A DNA stretch of 64,000 bases from Cupriavidus pauculus (GTDB lineage Bacteria; Pseudomonadota; Gammaproteobacteria; Burkholderiales; Burkholderiaceae): NCBI RefSeq assembly GCF_008801835.1, contig NZ_VZOW01000013.1, positions 62,001 to 126,000 of the forward strand, read 5' to 3'. Below, in pieces: positions 50,347-61,527 of the stretch (its first letter is position 1; each line of letters opens with the position of its first letter). A model generated the notes under the pieces. The model saw only the letters and a program-made list of their open reading frames with translations, searched no databases and was not told the origin of the DNA. Made by a program: the position numbers and the translations under genes.

Positions 50347-50955
50347 ATGCCGCCCATGACGCGAAATACCCGTAACACCTCCAACGGACGCTTCCCGGGC
50401 GGATTTGCCCCGGAAGAGGACGACGACCTGCCCAAGAGCAAGTCCCAGCGCAAGCGCGACATGACCGCGCTGCAGGACCTGGGCGTCGAACTCGAAGCCC
50501 TGCCCAAAGACCGCCTGGCCCGCGTGCCGATGCCGGAAGCCTTGTCCGACGCCATTCTCCAGGCGCGCAAGATCACCAGCCACGAAGGCAAGCGCCGCCA
50601 GATGCAGTTTGTCGGCAAGGTGATGCGCACGCTCGACGACGACGAAGTGGCGGCCATCCGCGGCGCGCTGGAAGGCTTCAAGGGCACTAGCAAGGCCGAA
50701 ACCGCCCGGCTGCACCTGATCGAGCGCTGGCGCGACCTGCTGCTGGCCGACGACGCCAACCTGACCAAGTTCCTCGGCGAGCACCCGGGCGTGGACGTGC
50801 AAGCGGTGCGCAACATCATCCGCAACGCCCGTCGCGAAAAGGAACTGGGCAAGCCGCCGAAGTATTACCGCGAGCTGTTCCAGGCCATCAAGGACACACT
50901 GGGCGGCGGCAAGGATGAAGCCGCCGACACACCGGCCGAGGACACCGAATCATGA
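50347..50955 (+). CDS. darP: Ribosome-associated protein DarP (YjgA, DUF615)
   Basis: 202 residues. The family pattern [23 protein letters not shown] and [23 protein letters not shown], with a helical C-terminus ([21 protein letters not shown]) is clear. It binds the late 50S assembly intermediate. The start at 50347 is followed by another ATG three codons on (50356); either could be used. The divergent partner is pmbA, as in many proteobacteria. Overlaps mog by 4 bp. Confidence 0.92.
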   Translation: MPPMTRNTRNTSNGRFPGGFAPEEDDDLPKSKSQRKRDMTALQDLGVELEALPKDRLARVPMPEALSDAILQARKITSHEGKRRQMQFVGKVMRTLDDDEVAAIRGALEGFKGTSKAETARLHLIERWRDLLLADDANLTKFLGEHPGVDVQAVRNIIRNARREKELGKPPKYYRELFQAIKDTLGGGKDEAADTPAEDTES

Positions 50956-51599
50956 ATCCACCGCTGACCGCCCCCGTACCGCGCAGCCACCCCGACGAAC
51001 TGGTGGTCGGCTTTGTCTCGATTTCCGACCGCGCCTCGTCGGGCACCTACCAGGACGAAGGGATTCCGGCGCTGCGCGACTGGTTCGGCAAGACGCTGAC
51101 GTCGCCGTGGCAGTCGGTCGAACGGCTGATTCCCGACGAGCAGGCGCTGATTTCGCGCACGCTGATCGAGCTGGTCGACGTGGCCGGCTGCGACTTGGTG
51201 CTGACCACCGGTGGCACCGGGCCGGCGCGGCGCGATGTCACGCCGGAAGCCACACTGGCCGTAGGCACCAAGGAAATGCCGGGATTCGGCGAGCAGATGC
51301 GGCAGGTGAGCCTGCATTTCGTGCCGACCGCCATCCTGTCGCGGCAGGTTGCCGTGATCCGCGAAACGCCAAGCCGCGCCGCGCTGATCGTCAACCTGCC
51401 GGGCCAGCCACGGGCGATCCGGGAAACGCTGGAAGGATTGCGCGATGTGGAAGGCCGCACCGTGGTGCAAGGCGTATTCGCCGCCATTCCGTATTGCATC
51501 GACCTGATCGGCGGTCCGTATATCGAGACCGACGACGCCATCGTGCGCGCATTCCGCCCGAAAAACGCCATCCGGCCGAAACCTGCGCCGACGGTCTGA
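50952..51599 (+). CDS. mog: Molybdopterin adenylyltransferase (Mog)
   Basis: 215 residues. MoCF-fold motifs: [42 protein letters not shown], and [27 protein letters not shown]. It adenylates molybdopterin before molybdate insertion. The start overlaps the darP stop, so the two are translationally coupled. Confidence 0.92.
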   Translation: MNPPLTAPVPRSHPDELVVGFVSISDRASSGTYQDEGIPALRDWFGKTLTSPWQSVERLIPDEQALISRTLIELVDVAGCDLVLTTGGTGPARRDVTPEATLAVGTKEMPGFGEQMRQVSLHFVPTAILSRQVAVIRETPSRAALIVNLPGQPRAIRETLEGLRDVEGRTVVQGVFAAIPYCIDLIGGPYIETDDAIVRAFRPKNAIRPKPAPTV

Positions 51600-51608
51600 T
51601 TCCGGCCG

Positions 51609-52490
51609 TTACCGGAGCCCGAGATAGAGGCCGACCGGCACGAACACGACGGCGGCGATATTGCCCAGCAGCACGATCGAGGCCACTTGATCGGGCTCCT
51701 GGCGATAGTGATCGGCCACCAGGAAGTTGAGTACGGCCGGCGGCAGCGACGCGAACACGAACAGCAGGCCGCGCTGCAGATCGGTCATCGGCACCCACCA
51801 TGCCAGCAGCAGTGCCACCGCGATGCCCGCCAGCGGGCAGACCACGGCGCCCAGCACGCCCATCCCCCAGTTGCGCAGGCTGACGTCCTTCATGCGCACG
51901 CCCAGCGCAAACAGCATCAGCGGCACCGTGGAATCACCGAGCAGCTTGATCGATTCGTAGACCGGCTCTGGCAATGAGAAAACCGGTCGCGCCAGCGACA
52001 GTGCTACACCGGCCACCGTCGCCAGCACCATCGGATTGCGCGCGATCTGCGCCATCGACGCCTGCCGGTTGACGATCTTCATGCCGATCGTGAAATGCAT
52101 CAGGTTGGACGCCGCAAACAGCGCCACGGCCGGCGCGAGTCCCGCCTGCCCGAATGCGAAGACCGACAGCGGCAGGCCCATGTTGCCGCTGTTGTTGAAC
52201 ATCATCGGCGGCACGAACGTGCGAGGATTGGCTCCCGTCGCCCGCGCCACGATCCACGCCAGCACACCCGATCCAATCACCACGGCCACCGCGCAGGCCA
52301 GCAGCACCAACTGATCGGCCAGCACGAAGTCCTTGCTGATAAAGGCCGACACCACCAATAGCGGCGCGATCACCTCCAGCATGGCGCGGTTGATGCCGGT
52401 CATGTCGGGGTGGGCGCGCCGCCCGTAGATCCAGCCGATCACGATGATCAGGATGACCGGGGTGATGATGGAGACAATGCGCGTGAACAT
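51609..52490 (-). CDS. AEC-family (auxin efflux carrier-like) transporter
   Basis: 293 residues, about ten membrane segments in two halves. The motif MMFNNSGNMGLPLSVFAFGQ with Asn/Gly-rich crossing and LGDSTVPLMLFALGVRM in the second half are typical of AEC permeases, which carry small organic anions in bacteria. Substrate unknown. It is convergent with mog (9 bp apart). Confidence 0.9.
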   Translation of the reverse strand: MFTRIVSIITPVILIIVIGWIYGRRAHPDMTGINRAMLEVIAPLLVVSAFISKDFVLADQLVLLACAVAVVIGSGVLAWIVARATGANPRTFVPPMMFNNSGNMGLPLSVFAFGQAGLAPAVALFAASNLMHFTIGMKIVNRQASMAQIARNPMVLATVAGVALSLARPVFSLPEPVYESIKLLGDSTVPLMLFALGVRMKDVSLRNWGMGVLGAVVCPLAGIAVALLLAWWVPMTDLQRGLLFVFASLPPAVLNFLVADHYRQEPDQVASIVLLGNIAAVVFVPVGLYLGLR

Positions 52491-52590
52491 GTCGGAGTGG
52501 CCGGGCGGGCGCCGGGCAAGGACGGAGCGGGCGGCGTGGCCGGTCCGTTACGGACCCGCCCGCCGGGTTGTTGTTATCGGGCGAATGGCC

Positions 52591-53229
52591 TTATGCAGCA
52601 GGCGAAGGGTCGGCAGGGGCAGCGGGCGCATCGGCAGCCGGGAACGAGGCAGCCGCCTCGGCCGGGGTCTTGATGAAATGCTGACGGTAATAGCGCAGCT
52701 CTTCCACCGATTCGAGAATATCGGCCAGCGCGGTGTGCATCTGGCGCTTCTGGAAGCCCTTGTGGATGGCCGGTTCCCAGCGCTTGCACAGTTCCTTGAG
52801 CGTGGAAACATCGAGATTGCGATAGTGGAAGAACGCCTCGAGCTTGGGCATGTAGCGCGCCATGAAACGGCGATCCTGGCAAATCGAATTGCCGCACATC
52901 GGCGACTTGCTGGCCGGCACCCAGCGCTTCAGGAACGCCAGCAGTTCGGCTTCCGCCTGGGCCTCGGTCAGCGTCGACGCCTTGACCTTGTCGATCAGGC
53001 CCGAGCGGCCGTGCGTGCCCTTGTTCCAGTTGTCCATGCCATCGAGCACTGCATCGGACTGGTGAATCACCAGCACCGGGCCTTCGGCAAGGATATTGAG
53101 CTCGGAATCGGTCACGACCACCGCCACCTCGATGATCCGGTCGGTATCGGGCTGCAGACCGGTCATTTCCATGTCCAGCCAGACAAGGTTGTTTTCACTT
53201 TTCACGGAAGTTGCGGCGGGGCTTGTCAT
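52591..53229 (-). CDS. orn: Oligoribonuclease
   Basis: 212 residues from ATG 53229. DEDDh exonuclease motifs are present: [38 protein letters not shown], and the C-terminal [17 protein letters not shown]. It degrades 2- to 5-nt RNAs. An Ala/Pro-rich tail of about 25 residues ([21 protein letters not shown]) is an addition of this lineage. Divergent from the M48 protease gene. Confidence 0.95.
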   Translation of the reverse strand: MTSPAATSVKSENNLVWLDMEMTGLQPDTDRIIEVAVVVTDSELNILAEGPVLVIHQSDAVLDGMDNWNKGTHGRSGLIDKVKASTLTEAQAEAELLAFLKRWVPASKSPMCGNSICQDRRFMARYMPKLEAFFHYRNLDVSTLKELCKRWEPAIHKGFQKRQMHTALADILESVEELRYYRQHFIKTPAEAAASFPAADAPAAPADPSPAA

Positions 53230-53375
53230 CTGGCGGTACGGCTCGATATGGAATTCGAAAGGGAAATCGCCGGGCGCGGAGCCGCCGGCGGCGAACAACT
53301 TATAATTCTCGCATATTCGCCCCAGATGGCGCGGCCGGCACTCTCGCCGCCGTGTCGTCGCAACCAGGCTTGCTG

Positions 53376-54626
53376 ATGTTCACCCTTATCTTTCTTGCCG
53401 CACTGGTCATTATGGTGGTGACCAAACTCTGGCTGGCGTCGCGCCAGATCCGCCATGTGGCGCGCCACCGCGGCGCGGTGCCGGCACGCTTTGCCGACAC
53501 CATCGCGCTGGCCGCCCACCAGAAGGCGGCGGACTACACGATGGCGCGCACGCGGCTGTCGATGCTCGAAGTGCTGGCCGGTGCCGCGCTGCTGATCGGC
53601 TTCACGATGCTGGGCGGGCTCCATGCGCTGAACCAGTTCTGGCTCCATGTGTTCGACGGCGGCGGCTATTTCTACGGCGTGGCGCTGATCGCCAGCGTGG
53701 CGCTGATCGGCGGGCTGGTCGACCTGCCCTTCTCGCTCTACGGCCAGTTCGTGATCGAGCAGCGTTTCGGCTTCAACAAGATGACGTTCGGGCTGTGGCT
53801 CGCCGATCTCATCAAGATGGCGCTGGTGGCGTGCGTGCTGGGCCTGCCGGTGCTGCTGGCGGTGCTGTGGCTGATGGACCGCGCCGGCAGCTACTGGTGG
53901 CTTTATACGTGGCTGGTGTGGGTCGCCTTCAGCCTGCTGCTGCAGGTGATCGTGCCGACCTTCATCGCCCCGCTGTTCAACAAGTTCGAGCCGCTGACCG
54001 ACGACAGCCTGCGCGAGCGCATCGAAGCGCTGCTGCGCAAGTGCGGCTTCGCCAGCAAGGGGCTGTTCGTGATGGACGGCAGCCGCCGCAGCGCGCACGG
54101 CAACGCCTATTTCACCGGCTTCGGCGCGGCCAAGCGGATCGTGTTCTTCGACACGCTGCTGGCACGGCTCGACGGCGAGGAAGTGGAAGCGGTGCTGGCG
54201 CATGAACTGGGCCATTTCAAGCGCCGCCACGTGGCCAAGATGATGGCGGTCACTTTCGCGCTGTCGCTGGTGTTCCTGGCCCTGCTGGGCTGGCTGGCCA
54301 CGCGCGAATGGTTCTTCACGGGGCTGGGCGTGCTGCCGAATTTCGGCGCCAGCAACCATGCACTGGCGCTGGTGCTGTTCTTCCTCGCGCTGCCGGTGTT
54401 CACCTTCGTGCTTGGCCCGCTGGCCAGCCAGTCGTCGCGCAAGCATGAGTTCGAAGCCGACGAATTCGCCGCACACCAGACCAACGCCGGCCACCTGGTC
54501 TCAGCGCTGGTGAAGCTGTACAAGGACAACGCGTCGACGCTGACGCCCGACCCGATCTATAGCGCGTTCTACTACTCGCATCCGCCTGCGGCACAGCGGA
54601 TCGACCGCCTGCTGTCGTACGCATGA
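53376..54626 (+). CDS. M48-family (Ste24/HtpX-like) zinc metalloprotease
   Basis: 416 residues with several membrane segments. The zinc motif HELGH lies near residue 276; the third ligand Glu is in [10 protein letters not shown]. The layout matches CAAX-protease Ste24 relatives that cut membrane proteins. The start at 53376 (MFTLIF) follows a region without a strong ribosome binding site; a GTG 8 codons earlier is possible. It overlaps rsgA by 4 bp, and the orn-M48-rsgA order is common in Burkholderiales. Confidence 0.92.
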   Translation: MFTLIFLAALVIMVVTKLWLASRQIRHVARHRGAVPARFADTIALAAHQKAADYTMARTRLSMLEVLAGAALLIGFTMLGGLHALNQFWLHVFDGGGYFYGVALIASVALIGGLVDLPFSLYGQFVIEQRFGFNKMTFGLWLADLIKMALVACVLGLPVLLAVLWLMDRAGSYWWLYTWLVWVAFSLLLQVIVPTFIAPLFNKFEPLTDDSLRERIEALLRKCGFASKGLFVMDGSRRSAHGNAYFTGFGAAKRIVFFDTLLARLDGEEVEAVLAHELGHFKRRHVAKMMAVTFALSLVFLALLGWLATREWFFTGLGVLPNFGASNHALALVLFFLALPVFTFVLGPLASQSSRKHEFEADEFAAHQTNAGHLVSALVKLYKDNASTLTPDPIYSAFYYSHPPAAQRIDRLLSYA

Positions 54627-55600
54627 ACCGCAGCGTGCGCCATCAAAATGCCGGGAAAGGCGCCGGCAAGGGCAACGCCGCCCATGGCGAATCCGCACTG
54701 ATCGTCGCCGCGCACGGCCGCCACTATGTGGTGGAACGCGCGGACGGAACGCACCTGCACGCCTTTCCGCGCGGCAAGAAAAGCGATGCGGCGGTGGGCG
54801 ACCACGTGCGCATCGAACTGGCCGCGGCAGACCAGGGCGTGATCACCGGCATCGATCCCCGCAAGAACCTGCTGTATCGCTCCGACCAGTTCAAGTCCAA
54901 GCTGCTGGCCGCCAATATCGACCAGGTGATCATCGTGCTGGCCACCGAGCCGGGCTTTTCGGAGGATCTGCTCGGCCGCGCGCTGGTGTCGGCCGAAGCG
55001 CTGGAGATCCGCCCGCTGGTCATCCTGAACAAGACCGACCTGACCGACCGGCTCGACGACGCGCGGCGCCGCCTGGCGCTATATCGCGACCTTGGCTACG
55101 ACACCGTCGAGTTGTCGGTACATGCGCGCCCCGAGGAAACGCTGGCGGCGCTGCAGCCGCGCACGGCTGGGCTGTCGAGCATCCTGATCGGCCAGTCGGG
55201 CATGGGCAAGTCGTCGCTGCTGAATTTGCTGATACCGGGTGTCGAGGCACAGACCCGCGAGATCTCGTCGAAGCTCGATTCGGGCAAGCACACCACCACG
55301 TTCACACGGCTGTATCACCTGCCCCGCGAATGGGCGGTGGTGGACGGACGGCCCGGTTATCTGATCGATTCTCCGGGCTTCCAGGAATTCGGCCTCCATC
55401 ACCTGAGCGAAGGCATGCTGGAGCGCGCGTTCCCGGAATTCCGCCCGCGCCTGACCGAATGCCGCTTCTACAACTGCCATCACATCAACGAGCCAGGCTG
55501 CGGGGTGCTGGCGGCCATCGACGACGGCGCGATTTCGGCGCGCCGCCACCAGCTCTATACGCAGCTGCTGCACGAGTCGCGCCAACAGAAGCCGTGGTAA
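54623..55600 (+). CDS. rsgA: Ribosome small-subunit GTPase RsgA
   Basis: 325 residues. The circularly permuted GTPase order G4-G1-G3 is seen: NKTDL (G4), [12 protein letters not shown] (G1/P-loop), DSPGFQEFG (G3). An N-terminal OB fold and C-terminal zinc knuckle ([16 protein letters not shown]) are present. It helps 30S maturation. Start overlaps the M48 stop. Confidence 0.96.
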   Translation: MNRSVRHQNAGKGAGKGNAAHGESALIVAAHGRHYVVERADGTHLHAFPRGKKSDAAVGDHVRIELAAADQGVITGIDPRKNLLYRSDQFKSKLLAANIDQVIIVLATEPGFSEDLLGRALVSAEALEIRPLVILNKTDLTDRLDDARRRLALYRDLGYDTVELSVHARPEETLAALQPRTAGLSSILIGQSGMGKSSLLNLLIPGVEAQTREISSKLDSGKHTTTFTRLYHLPREWAVVDGRPGYLIDSPGFQEFGLHHLSEGMLERAFPEFRPRLTECRFYNCHHINEPGCGVLAAIDDGAISARRHQLYTQLLHESRQQKPW

Positions 55601-55667
55601 GCGCGGCTGGCAATCCGCAGCGCGCGTGATAAGGTAAAGGCACGTTGCCCGCTAGAAGCGCGCCATC

Positions 55668-55973
55668 ATGAAACTGCTGCTCAGGACACCCTCGCTGGTC
55701 CATGCCGCGCACTGCGAAAACGTCTTGCGCGCGGCCGGCATCGCCGCGCAGGTCCGCAACACATGGCTGGCGGGCGCGGCGGGCGATATTCCGCTGAACG
55801 AGAGTGCGCCGCAGGTATGGATCGTCGACGATGCGGCCGAGGCCGACGCCTGGGCGGCGCTCAACGCGGCAGCCAATCCGTCGCCCGGTCCGCGCTGGGA
55901 GTGCCGTCATTGCGGCGAGTGGCACGAGGCGCAGTTTGCCGCCTGCTGGCAATGCGGCCGCGCCAGGGCATAG
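55668..55973 (+). CDS. Small DUF2007-like protein with C-terminal zinc ribbon
   Basis: 101 residues. An N-terminal alpha/beta unit (MKLLLRTPSLVHAAHCENVLRAAGIAAQVRN...) has the signature of DUF2007 signal-transducing-like proteins, and the end WECRHCGEWHEAQFAACWQCGR carries two CxxC pairs. Function unknown. It lies 67 bp downstream of rsgA. Confidence 0.8.
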   Translation: MKLLLRTPSLVHAAHCENVLRAAGIAAQVRNTWLAGAAGDIPLNESAPQVWIVDDAAEADAWAALNAAANPSPGPRWECRHCGEWHEAQFAACWQCGRARA

Positions 55974-56010
55974 GCACGGCCCATTGCGGGCCGGCCCGGG
56001 TGGCGGAAAT

Positions 56011-56997
56011 TCAGCCCACCCAGAGCGCCAGCGAAATCATCGCCAGCAGCAGCATCCACAGGATCACGGCGCGCCACACCAGGCCCACCGCCGACTGCAG
56101 CGTGCGCACGCCGGGCTCGGCGCCATATTCGGGCGGCACCGGGTCCGCATCGCTCAAGTCGCTCATGCCGGGCGCGTAATCGACTCCAGCCAGGCTGGTG
56201 CGCAGCATCACCCGCGAGTCGTCCTCGGCCAGCGGCTGGCCGAGACGCACGCCCAGCGCGCCGCCGCCGCTGGCCAGCAGGATGCCATTGACCGCGTCGT
56301 TCCACTTGCGCGCGTGGTTGCGCCACGCGTAGATCGCGTCCTCAAAATTGCCGACGATGGCAAAGCCGATCGCGGTCAGGCGCGACGGCACCCAGTCCAG
56401 CACATAGAATGCCTTCGCGGCAAACCGGCCCAGCGCAGGGCTGCGCTCGTTGGACGGCGCGTTCCAGAGCCGGCTCAGGTATTCGGCCGTGCGATACAGC
56501 ACGACCCCGCCCGGACCAATCGGCACCAGGAACCAGAAAAACACGCCGAAGACATGCCGATGCACTGCCACGATGGCCGCTTCCAGGGTGTGGCGGACGA
56601 TTTCCGTGACCGGCATGTCGACCGTATCCTGCCCCGTCCATTCATGCAGCAGCGTGCGCGCGGCATGCAGGTCGTCGCGATTGAGCGCCTCGTGGATGTC
56701 GGTGAAATAGTGGCTGAACTGGCGGAAGCCGAGCGTCAGATACAGCAGCAGGACGTTCCAGACCAGCGTCAGCGCCACGCTGATCGACGCCAGCAGGTAG
56801 TGCACCACCACCGCAGCCAGCACCAGCGGCACCACGACGGTCAGCCACGCCAGCGCGGCGTCGCGCGGGCGTCCTGTATCGAACGCGTGCTCGGCCCGAT
56901 CGCCGAGCGCCCGGACGACGTCATAAATAGGATTATTCCGACCCAATGCTCGGAATTGTTCGGCAATCAACGCCAAAAGAATGGATACGAAGGTCAT
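56011..56997 (-). CDS. CobD/CbiB-family membrane protein
   Basis: 328 residues from ATG 56997 (MTFVSILLALIAEQF). Membrane segments near 55-95, 140-165 and at the C-terminus, plus the pattern RFAAKAFYVLDWVPSRLTAIGFAIVGNFEDAIYAWR, place it with CobD/CbiB-type proteins. No other cobalamin gene is near, and many Burkholderiales carry this paralogue alone; it may act elsewhere, for example beside AmpE-like proteins. Confidence 0.8.
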   Translation of the reverse strand: MTFVSILLALIAEQFRALGRNNPIYDVVRALGDRAEHAFDTGRPRDAALAWLTVVVPLVLAAVVVHYLLASISVALTLVWNVLLLYLTLGFRQFSHYFTDIHEALNRDDLHAARTLLHEWTGQDTVDMPVTEIVRHTLEAAIVAVHRHVFGVFFWFLVPIGPGGVVLYRTAEYLSRLWNAPSNERSPALGRFAAKAFYVLDWVPSRLTAIGFAIVGNFEDAIYAWRNHARKWNDAVNGILLASGGGALGVRLGQPLAEDDSRVMLRTSLAGVDYAPGMSDLSDADPVPPEYGAEPGVRTLQSAVGLVWRAVILWMLLLAMISLALWVG

Positions 56998-57184
56998 CGC
57001 GTGACGATTGGTCGGCGCGCGGCGATGTGCCGCGACGGTCGCATGGCGGATTGCCAGACGATAGCATAGCGGCACAGTATCAAAAAATCAGACCTGTAAG
57101 CATCGGTTACCGCGCCGTGCGTCCGGCCGGCAGCACGTCCGCCGGGCCCGACGGACGTTGCAGCCAGCCAGTGCGCGCGGGGCC

Positions 57185-57886
57185 TCAAGACGGCAGGTCG
57201 AACACCAGCACTTCGGCGCCATTGCCGTCGGTCAGGCGGACGGCGTCCTCGCCTTCCAGCGTGGCAGCGTCGCCGGCTTCCAGCACCTGCCCGTTGACGC
57301 TCACGCGCCCGCGCGCCACAAATACGTATGCCTTGCGCTGCGGCTGCAACGCCAGCGTGGCCGCCTCGTCGCCGTCAAACAGGCCCGCGAACAGCCGCAC
57401 ATCCTGATGGATCACGACCGAGCCGTCCGCACCGTCAGGGCTGCCGACCAGACGCAGCCGGCCCCGCTTGTCGGCGGCGTCGAAGTGCTTTTCCTCATAG
57501 CCAGGCGCAATGCCCTGCTGGTCCGGCATGATCCAGATCTGCAGGAAATGCGTGGTCTGGTCGGCCGCATGGTTGTATTCGGAATGGCGCACGCCCGTGC
57601 CGGCGCTCATGCGCTGCACATCGCCGGGACGGATCACGCTGCCGTTACCGATGCTGTCCTTGTGCGCAAGTTCGCCTTCCAGCACATAGCTGATGATTTC
57701 CATGTCGCGATGACCATGGGTGCCAAACCCCATGCCGGGCGCGACGCGGTCTTCGTTGATGACGCGCAGCGGGCCAAACTGGATGTGGCGGGGATCGTAA
57801 TAATCGGCGAACGAAAAGCTGTGATACGACTTGAGCCAGCCATGGTCCGCATACCCGCGCTCTTCAGACTTACGGATTTCAATCAT
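57185..57886 (-). CDS. Pirin-family bicupin (quercetinase-like)
   Basis: 233 residues. The N-terminal cupin has SYHSFSFADYYDPRHIQFGPLRVINEDRVAPG and the metal-binding GFGTHGHRDMEIISYVLEGELAHKD with RHSEYNH; the second cupin is shorter. The length and motifs match YhhW-type pirins, some of which oxidise quercetin. The divergent LysR regulator at 58,033 probably controls it. Confidence 0.92.
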   Translation of the reverse strand: MIEIRKSEERGYADHGWLKSYHSFSFADYYDPRHIQFGPLRVINEDRVAPGMGFGTHGHRDMEIISYVLEGELAHKDSIGNGSVIRPGDVQRMSAGTGVRHSEYNHAADQTTHFLQIWIMPDQQGIAPGYEEKHFDAADKRGRLRLVGSPDGADGSVVIHQDVRLFAGLFDGDEAATLALQPQRKAYVFVARGRVSVNGQVLEAGDAATLEGEDAVRLTDGNGAEVLVFDLPS

Positions 57887-58032
57887 TTTGATGGCCCTCC
57901 TTGTGGCCGGGGCCGCCGCCCGGTTTTCGGTGTTGCTTCTAGGTCAGCGGCGTTTCGATGCTAGGCAGTGTAGAACCGCGGGAGTATATTTACGGGCACC
58001 GTCTTAGAAGCAGTCGTTCAGAAAATCTGAAT

Positions 58033-58968
58033 ATGCCCCTCTCCCTCGAATCCCTTGAAGTCCTTGACGCCATCGAGCGCAAGGGCAGTTTCGCCGCCGC
58101 CGCCCACGAAATGGGCAAGGTGCCATCGGCGCTGACCTATGTGGTCCGCAAACTCGAGGAAGACCTCGATGTGCTGCTGTTCGACCGCCGGCGCCACCGC
58201 GCCGAGCTGACGCCGGCCGGCCGCGCACTGCTGGACGAAGGACGCCATCTGCTGCACGCCGCCGACGACCTCGCGCGCCGCGTCAAGCGGCTGGCCACGG
58301 GCTGGGAAGCCAACCTGAACATCGCCGTCGACGATCTGGTCAATTTCCGCGCGCTGTTGCCGGTGATCCAGGATTTCTACGCCGAGAACACCGCCACGCG
58401 CCTGCGATTTTCGAAGGAAGTGCTCGGCGGCACATGGGACGCGTTGATCAGCAACCGTGCCGACATGATCATCGGCGGCGCCTACGAAACCCCGAGCACG
58501 CAGGGCTTCCAGGTGCGTCCGCTGGGGAGCATCCCGTTTGTATTCGCGGTCGCGGCGCATCATCCGCTGGCGTCCGAGCCGGGCCCGCTGACGACGATCC
58601 AGATCGCCAAGCATCGCATCGTGGCGGTGGGCGACACGTCGCGCAATCTGCCGGCCCGCACGCATGGCGTGCTGGCCGGGCAGGACGTGCTGGTGGTGCC
58701 CACCATGCGCGACAAGCTCGAAGCGCAGATCCGCGGGCTCGGTTGCGGCTGGCTGCCGGCGCCGATGGCGCAGCCGCATATCGAGAACGGCGTGCTGCAG
58801 GTGCGCGAGACCGTCGAGGTGCGCGCGCCCGGCAACTTCAAGGTGGCATGGCGCACCAACACGCGCGGCAAGGCGCTGCAGTGGTGGGCCAGCAAGCTTG
58901 AGGACCCGCGTCTGGCACAGGCGCTGATGCAGCAGTCGCCGCAGGGGCAGACGGAGTCGATCGAATAG
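58033..58968 (+). CDS. LysR-family transcriptional regulator
   Basis: 311 residues from ATG 58033; codons further upstream run through the promoter region and are unlikely. The wHTH (LESLEVLDAIERKGSFAAAAHEMGKVPSALTYVVRKLEEDLDVLLFDRRRHRAELTPAG) is followed by a substrate-binding domain. It is divergent from the pirin gene, with a gap of about 146 bp, the usual arrangement for a LysR regulator and its target. gluQ follows in the same direction. Confidence 0.92.
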   Translation: MPLSLESLEVLDAIERKGSFAAAAHEMGKVPSALTYVVRKLEEDLDVLLFDRRRHRAELTPAGRALLDEGRHLLHAADDLARRVKRLATGWEANLNIAVDDLVNFRALLPVIQDFYAENTATRLRFSKEVLGGTWDALISNRADMIIGGAYETPSTQGFQVRPLGSIPFVFAVAAHHPLASEPGPLTTIQIAKHRIVAVGDTSRNLPARTHGVLAGQDVLVVPTMRDKLEAQIRGLGCGWLPAPMAQPHIENGVLQVRETVEVRAPGNFKVAWRTNTRGKALQWWASKLEDPRLAQALMQQSPQGQTESIE

Positions 58969-58989
58969 CCTGTGGCGCCCGAGAAAACC

Positions 58990-59880
58990 ATGCCGCAACG
59001 CTATCGGGGGCGCTTTGCCCCCTCCCCGACCGGCCCGCTGCATCTTGGCTCCCTCGTCACCGCGCTGGCCAGCTGGCTGGACGCCCGCGCGCATGGCGGC
59101 GACTGGCTGGTGCGCATCGAGGACATCGACTATCCGCGCTGCGTGAACGGCGCCGATACCGACATCCTGCGCACGCTGGCCTTGCTGGGCCTGCATCCGG
59201 ATGAGCCGCCGGTCTGGCAGAGCCGCCGCGAAACGCTGTATGCCGACGCCCTGCGCCGGCTCGATGCAACCGGTCATCTCTATCCATGCGGATGCTCGCG
59301 CAAGGAGATTGCCGATTCCCTCGTGCACGTCCGCGAGCGGCATCAGACGCTCGGGTATCCGGGCACCTGCCGCCATGGCCTCCACGGCAAGCTGCCGCGC
59401 GCGTGGCGCGTGCGCGTGCCCGATGGCACCGCCGCAATCATCTGCTTTGACGATCGCTGGCAGGGCCGGCAGTGCCAGAACCTGGAAACCGAACTGGGCG
59501 ATTTCGTGCTGCGGCGCGCCGATGGGCTATGGGCCTATCAGCTCGCCGTGGTGGTGGACGACGCGGCGCAGGCGATCACGCATATCGTGCGTGGCGCCGA
59601 CCTGCTCGATTCCACGCCGCGCCAGATTCATCTGCAGCATCTGCTTGGCATGCCGACGCCTGCGTATCTGCACGTGCCGGTCGTGGTCAATGCGGCCGGG
59701 GAAAAGCTGAGCAAGCAAAGCGGCGCGCAGGCGCTGGATACGACGACGCCACTCGCAACGCTGCGGCAGGCCGGTGCGCATCTGGGTATCGTGAATGGGG
59801 AGGCAACTATCGAGGCGTGGCTGGCGGCGGCTACCGCTCAATGGGCGTCCCGGTGGGTCGGGCAGCGCGCGCAGGCGTAA
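58990..59880 (+). CDS. gluQ: Glutamyl-Q tRNA(Asp) synthetase
   Basis: 296 residues from ATG 58990, with a GTG six codons earlier possible. The class I core has [18 protein letters not shown] (HIGH-like) and KLSKQSGA (KMSKS-like); a zinc site lies in CGCSRKEI and CRHGL. It lacks the anticodon-binding C-terminal domain of GltX, as expected for GluQ, which glutamylates queuosine on tRNA-Asp. Confidence 0.93.
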   Translation: MPQRYRGRFAPSPTGPLHLGSLVTALASWLDARAHGGDWLVRIEDIDYPRCVNGADTDILRTLALLGLHPDEPPVWQSRRETLYADALRRLDATGHLYPCGCSRKEIADSLVHVRERHQTLGYPGTCRHGLHGKLPRAWRVRVPDGTAAIICFDDRWQGRQCQNLETELGDFVLRRADGLWAYQLAVVVDDAAQAITHIVRGADLLDSTPRQIHLQHLLGMPTPAYLHVPVVVNAAGEKLSKQSGAQALDTTTPLATLRQAGAHLGIVNGEATIEAWLAAATAQWASRWVGQRAQA

Positions 59881-60030
59881 CGCGGCGGGCGCATTGGATA
59901 GCGGGCAGCCGACGATAAGGGACGGCAGATGCTCGCCAAATCGAACCAGGCCAGGACGGCCCGAGGCCACCAGTACGGCAAGGTGCCGGGCTGACGCGCG
60001 AATGGCGCCCGCCCGCGAGCGCTTGGGAAC

Positions 60031-61527
60031 TTACGACTTGCGCGGCACGCCGCCCAGCAGTGCCGCGACGGGGCGCTTGGTGGTCTGGCGGCCGCGCGTC
60101 AGCGCCGCGGCCAGTTGGTCCTCGGCCTGGGGCGCCGGCGTGTAGTTGCCCGAAGGCTCGTACGGACGTGAGAAGAACGGATCGTCCGACGGGCGGAAAG
60201 CCTGGCGGCCGGCCGGTTCGGTACGACGGCGGCGCGTGGATTCCTCGCCTTCGCCGTTCTCGCGCGGGCGGCGCGTGTCCGTACGCTGGCGGCGGCGCTC
60301 GGCATCTTCCTGACGCGCGCGCTCGCCGGTCGGGTCGAAGCCTTCGAGCGTGCCGCGCGGCACGCTGCGCTTGATCAGCTTCTCGATATCGGCAAGCAGG
60401 CGGTCATCGTTGCCCGGCGTGTAGATCGACAGTGCATCGCCGCTGGCCCCGGCGCGGCCCGTGCGGCCGATACGGTGCACATAGTCTTCGGCGCTGAACG
60501 GCAGGTCGAAATTGATCACGCACGGCATGGCCGGAATATCGAGCCCGCGCGCGGCAACGTCGGTGGCCACCAGCGCGTCGATCGTGCCGTTCTTGAAGCC
60601 TTCGAGCGTCTGCATGCGCTCGGTCTGCGTCTTGTCGCCGTGGATCGCCGCGGCGTTGATGCCTTCGCGCTCAAGATGCCGCGCCAGGCGCGAACAGCCG
60701 ATCTTGCTGTTGACGAAGACGATGCACTGCTTGGACTGCTGCCCGGTGGCGCGCTGCTTGAGCAGATGCACCACGGCCGCCTGCTTGTGGCCGTCGGCAA
60801 CCTGGTACACCATCTGGCGCACGTTTTCGTTGGTCGAATTGCTGCGCGCCACTTCGATCGTCACCGGCTGCTTCAGGTAGCTCGACGCTAGTTTCTTGAT
60901 TTCGGGCGAGAACGTGGCCGAGAACAACAGCGTCTGGCGCTGTGCCGGCAGCAGGTTGATGATGCGCTGCAGGTCGGGCAGGAAGCCCATGTCGAGCATG
61001 CGGTCGGCTTCGTCGAGCACCAGCATCTGCACCTGCGACAAATTCACCGATTTCTGCTGCACGTGATCGAGCAGACGGCCCGGCGTTGCCACCAGGATTT
61101 CCACGCCGCGGCGCAGCGCGTCGGTTTGCGGATTCATGTCGACGCCGCCGAAAACCACCGTGCTGCGCAGGTCGGTGTGCTGAGCGTAGCGCGCAACGTT
61201 ATCGTAGACCTGATCGGCCAGTTCGCGCGTGGGCGTCAGCATCAGCGCGCGTACCGGGTGGCGGGCCGGCGATGCACTGGCGTTGGCCATCGGCAGCAGG
61301 CGCTGGATGATCGGCAGCGCAAAGCCGGCGGTCTTGCCGGTGCCGGTCTGCGCCGCGCCCATGACATCCTTGCCCAGCAGCACCACGGGGATGGCCTGCG
61401 CCTGGATCGGCGTGGGCTTGGTGTAGCCCTGGTCGGACAAGGCGCGCAGGATTCGCGCGTCCAGCCCGAAGCTTTCGAACGTCTGCTCTGCGGCTGGGGT
61501 CTGGTCTGGGGTGGTTGTCATCGTCAT
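60031..61527 (-). CDS. rhlE: DEAD-box RNA helicase RhlE
   Basis: 498 residues. Motifs: TPIQAQAIPVVL (Q), AQTGTGKT (I), PTRELADQVYDN (Ia), DEADRMLDMGF (II), SATFS (III), HRIGRTGRAG (VI). The tail from about 385 is rich in Arg, Glu, Pro and Thr, with RRRR and RRPRENGEG. The start is taken as the ATG at 61527; another ATG two codons later is equally good. Roles include ribosome assembly and mRNA turnover. Convergent with gluQ. Confidence 0.93.
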   Translation of the reverse strand: MTMTTTPDQTPAAEQTFESFGLDARILRALSDQGYTKPTPIQAQAIPVVLLGKDVMGAAQTGTGKTAGFALPIIQRLLPMANASASPARHPVRALMLTPTRELADQVYDNVARYAQHTDLRSTVVFGGVDMNPQTDALRRGVEILVATPGRLLDHVQQKSVNLSQVQMLVLDEADRMLDMGFLPDLQRIINLLPAQRQTLLFSATFSPEIKKLASSYLKQPVTIEVARSNSTNENVRQMVYQVADGHKQAAVVHLLKQRATGQQSKQCIVFVNSKIGCSRLARHLEREGINAAAIHGDKTQTERMQTLEGFKNGTIDALVATDVAARGLDIPAMPCVINFDLPFSAEDYVHRIGRTGRAGASGDALSIYTPGNDDRLLADIEKLIKRSVPRGTLEGFDPTGERARQEDAERRRQRTDTRRPRENGEGEESTRRRRTEPAGRQAFRPSDDPFFSRPYEPSGNYTPAPQAEDQLAAALTRGRQTTKRPVAALLGGVPRKS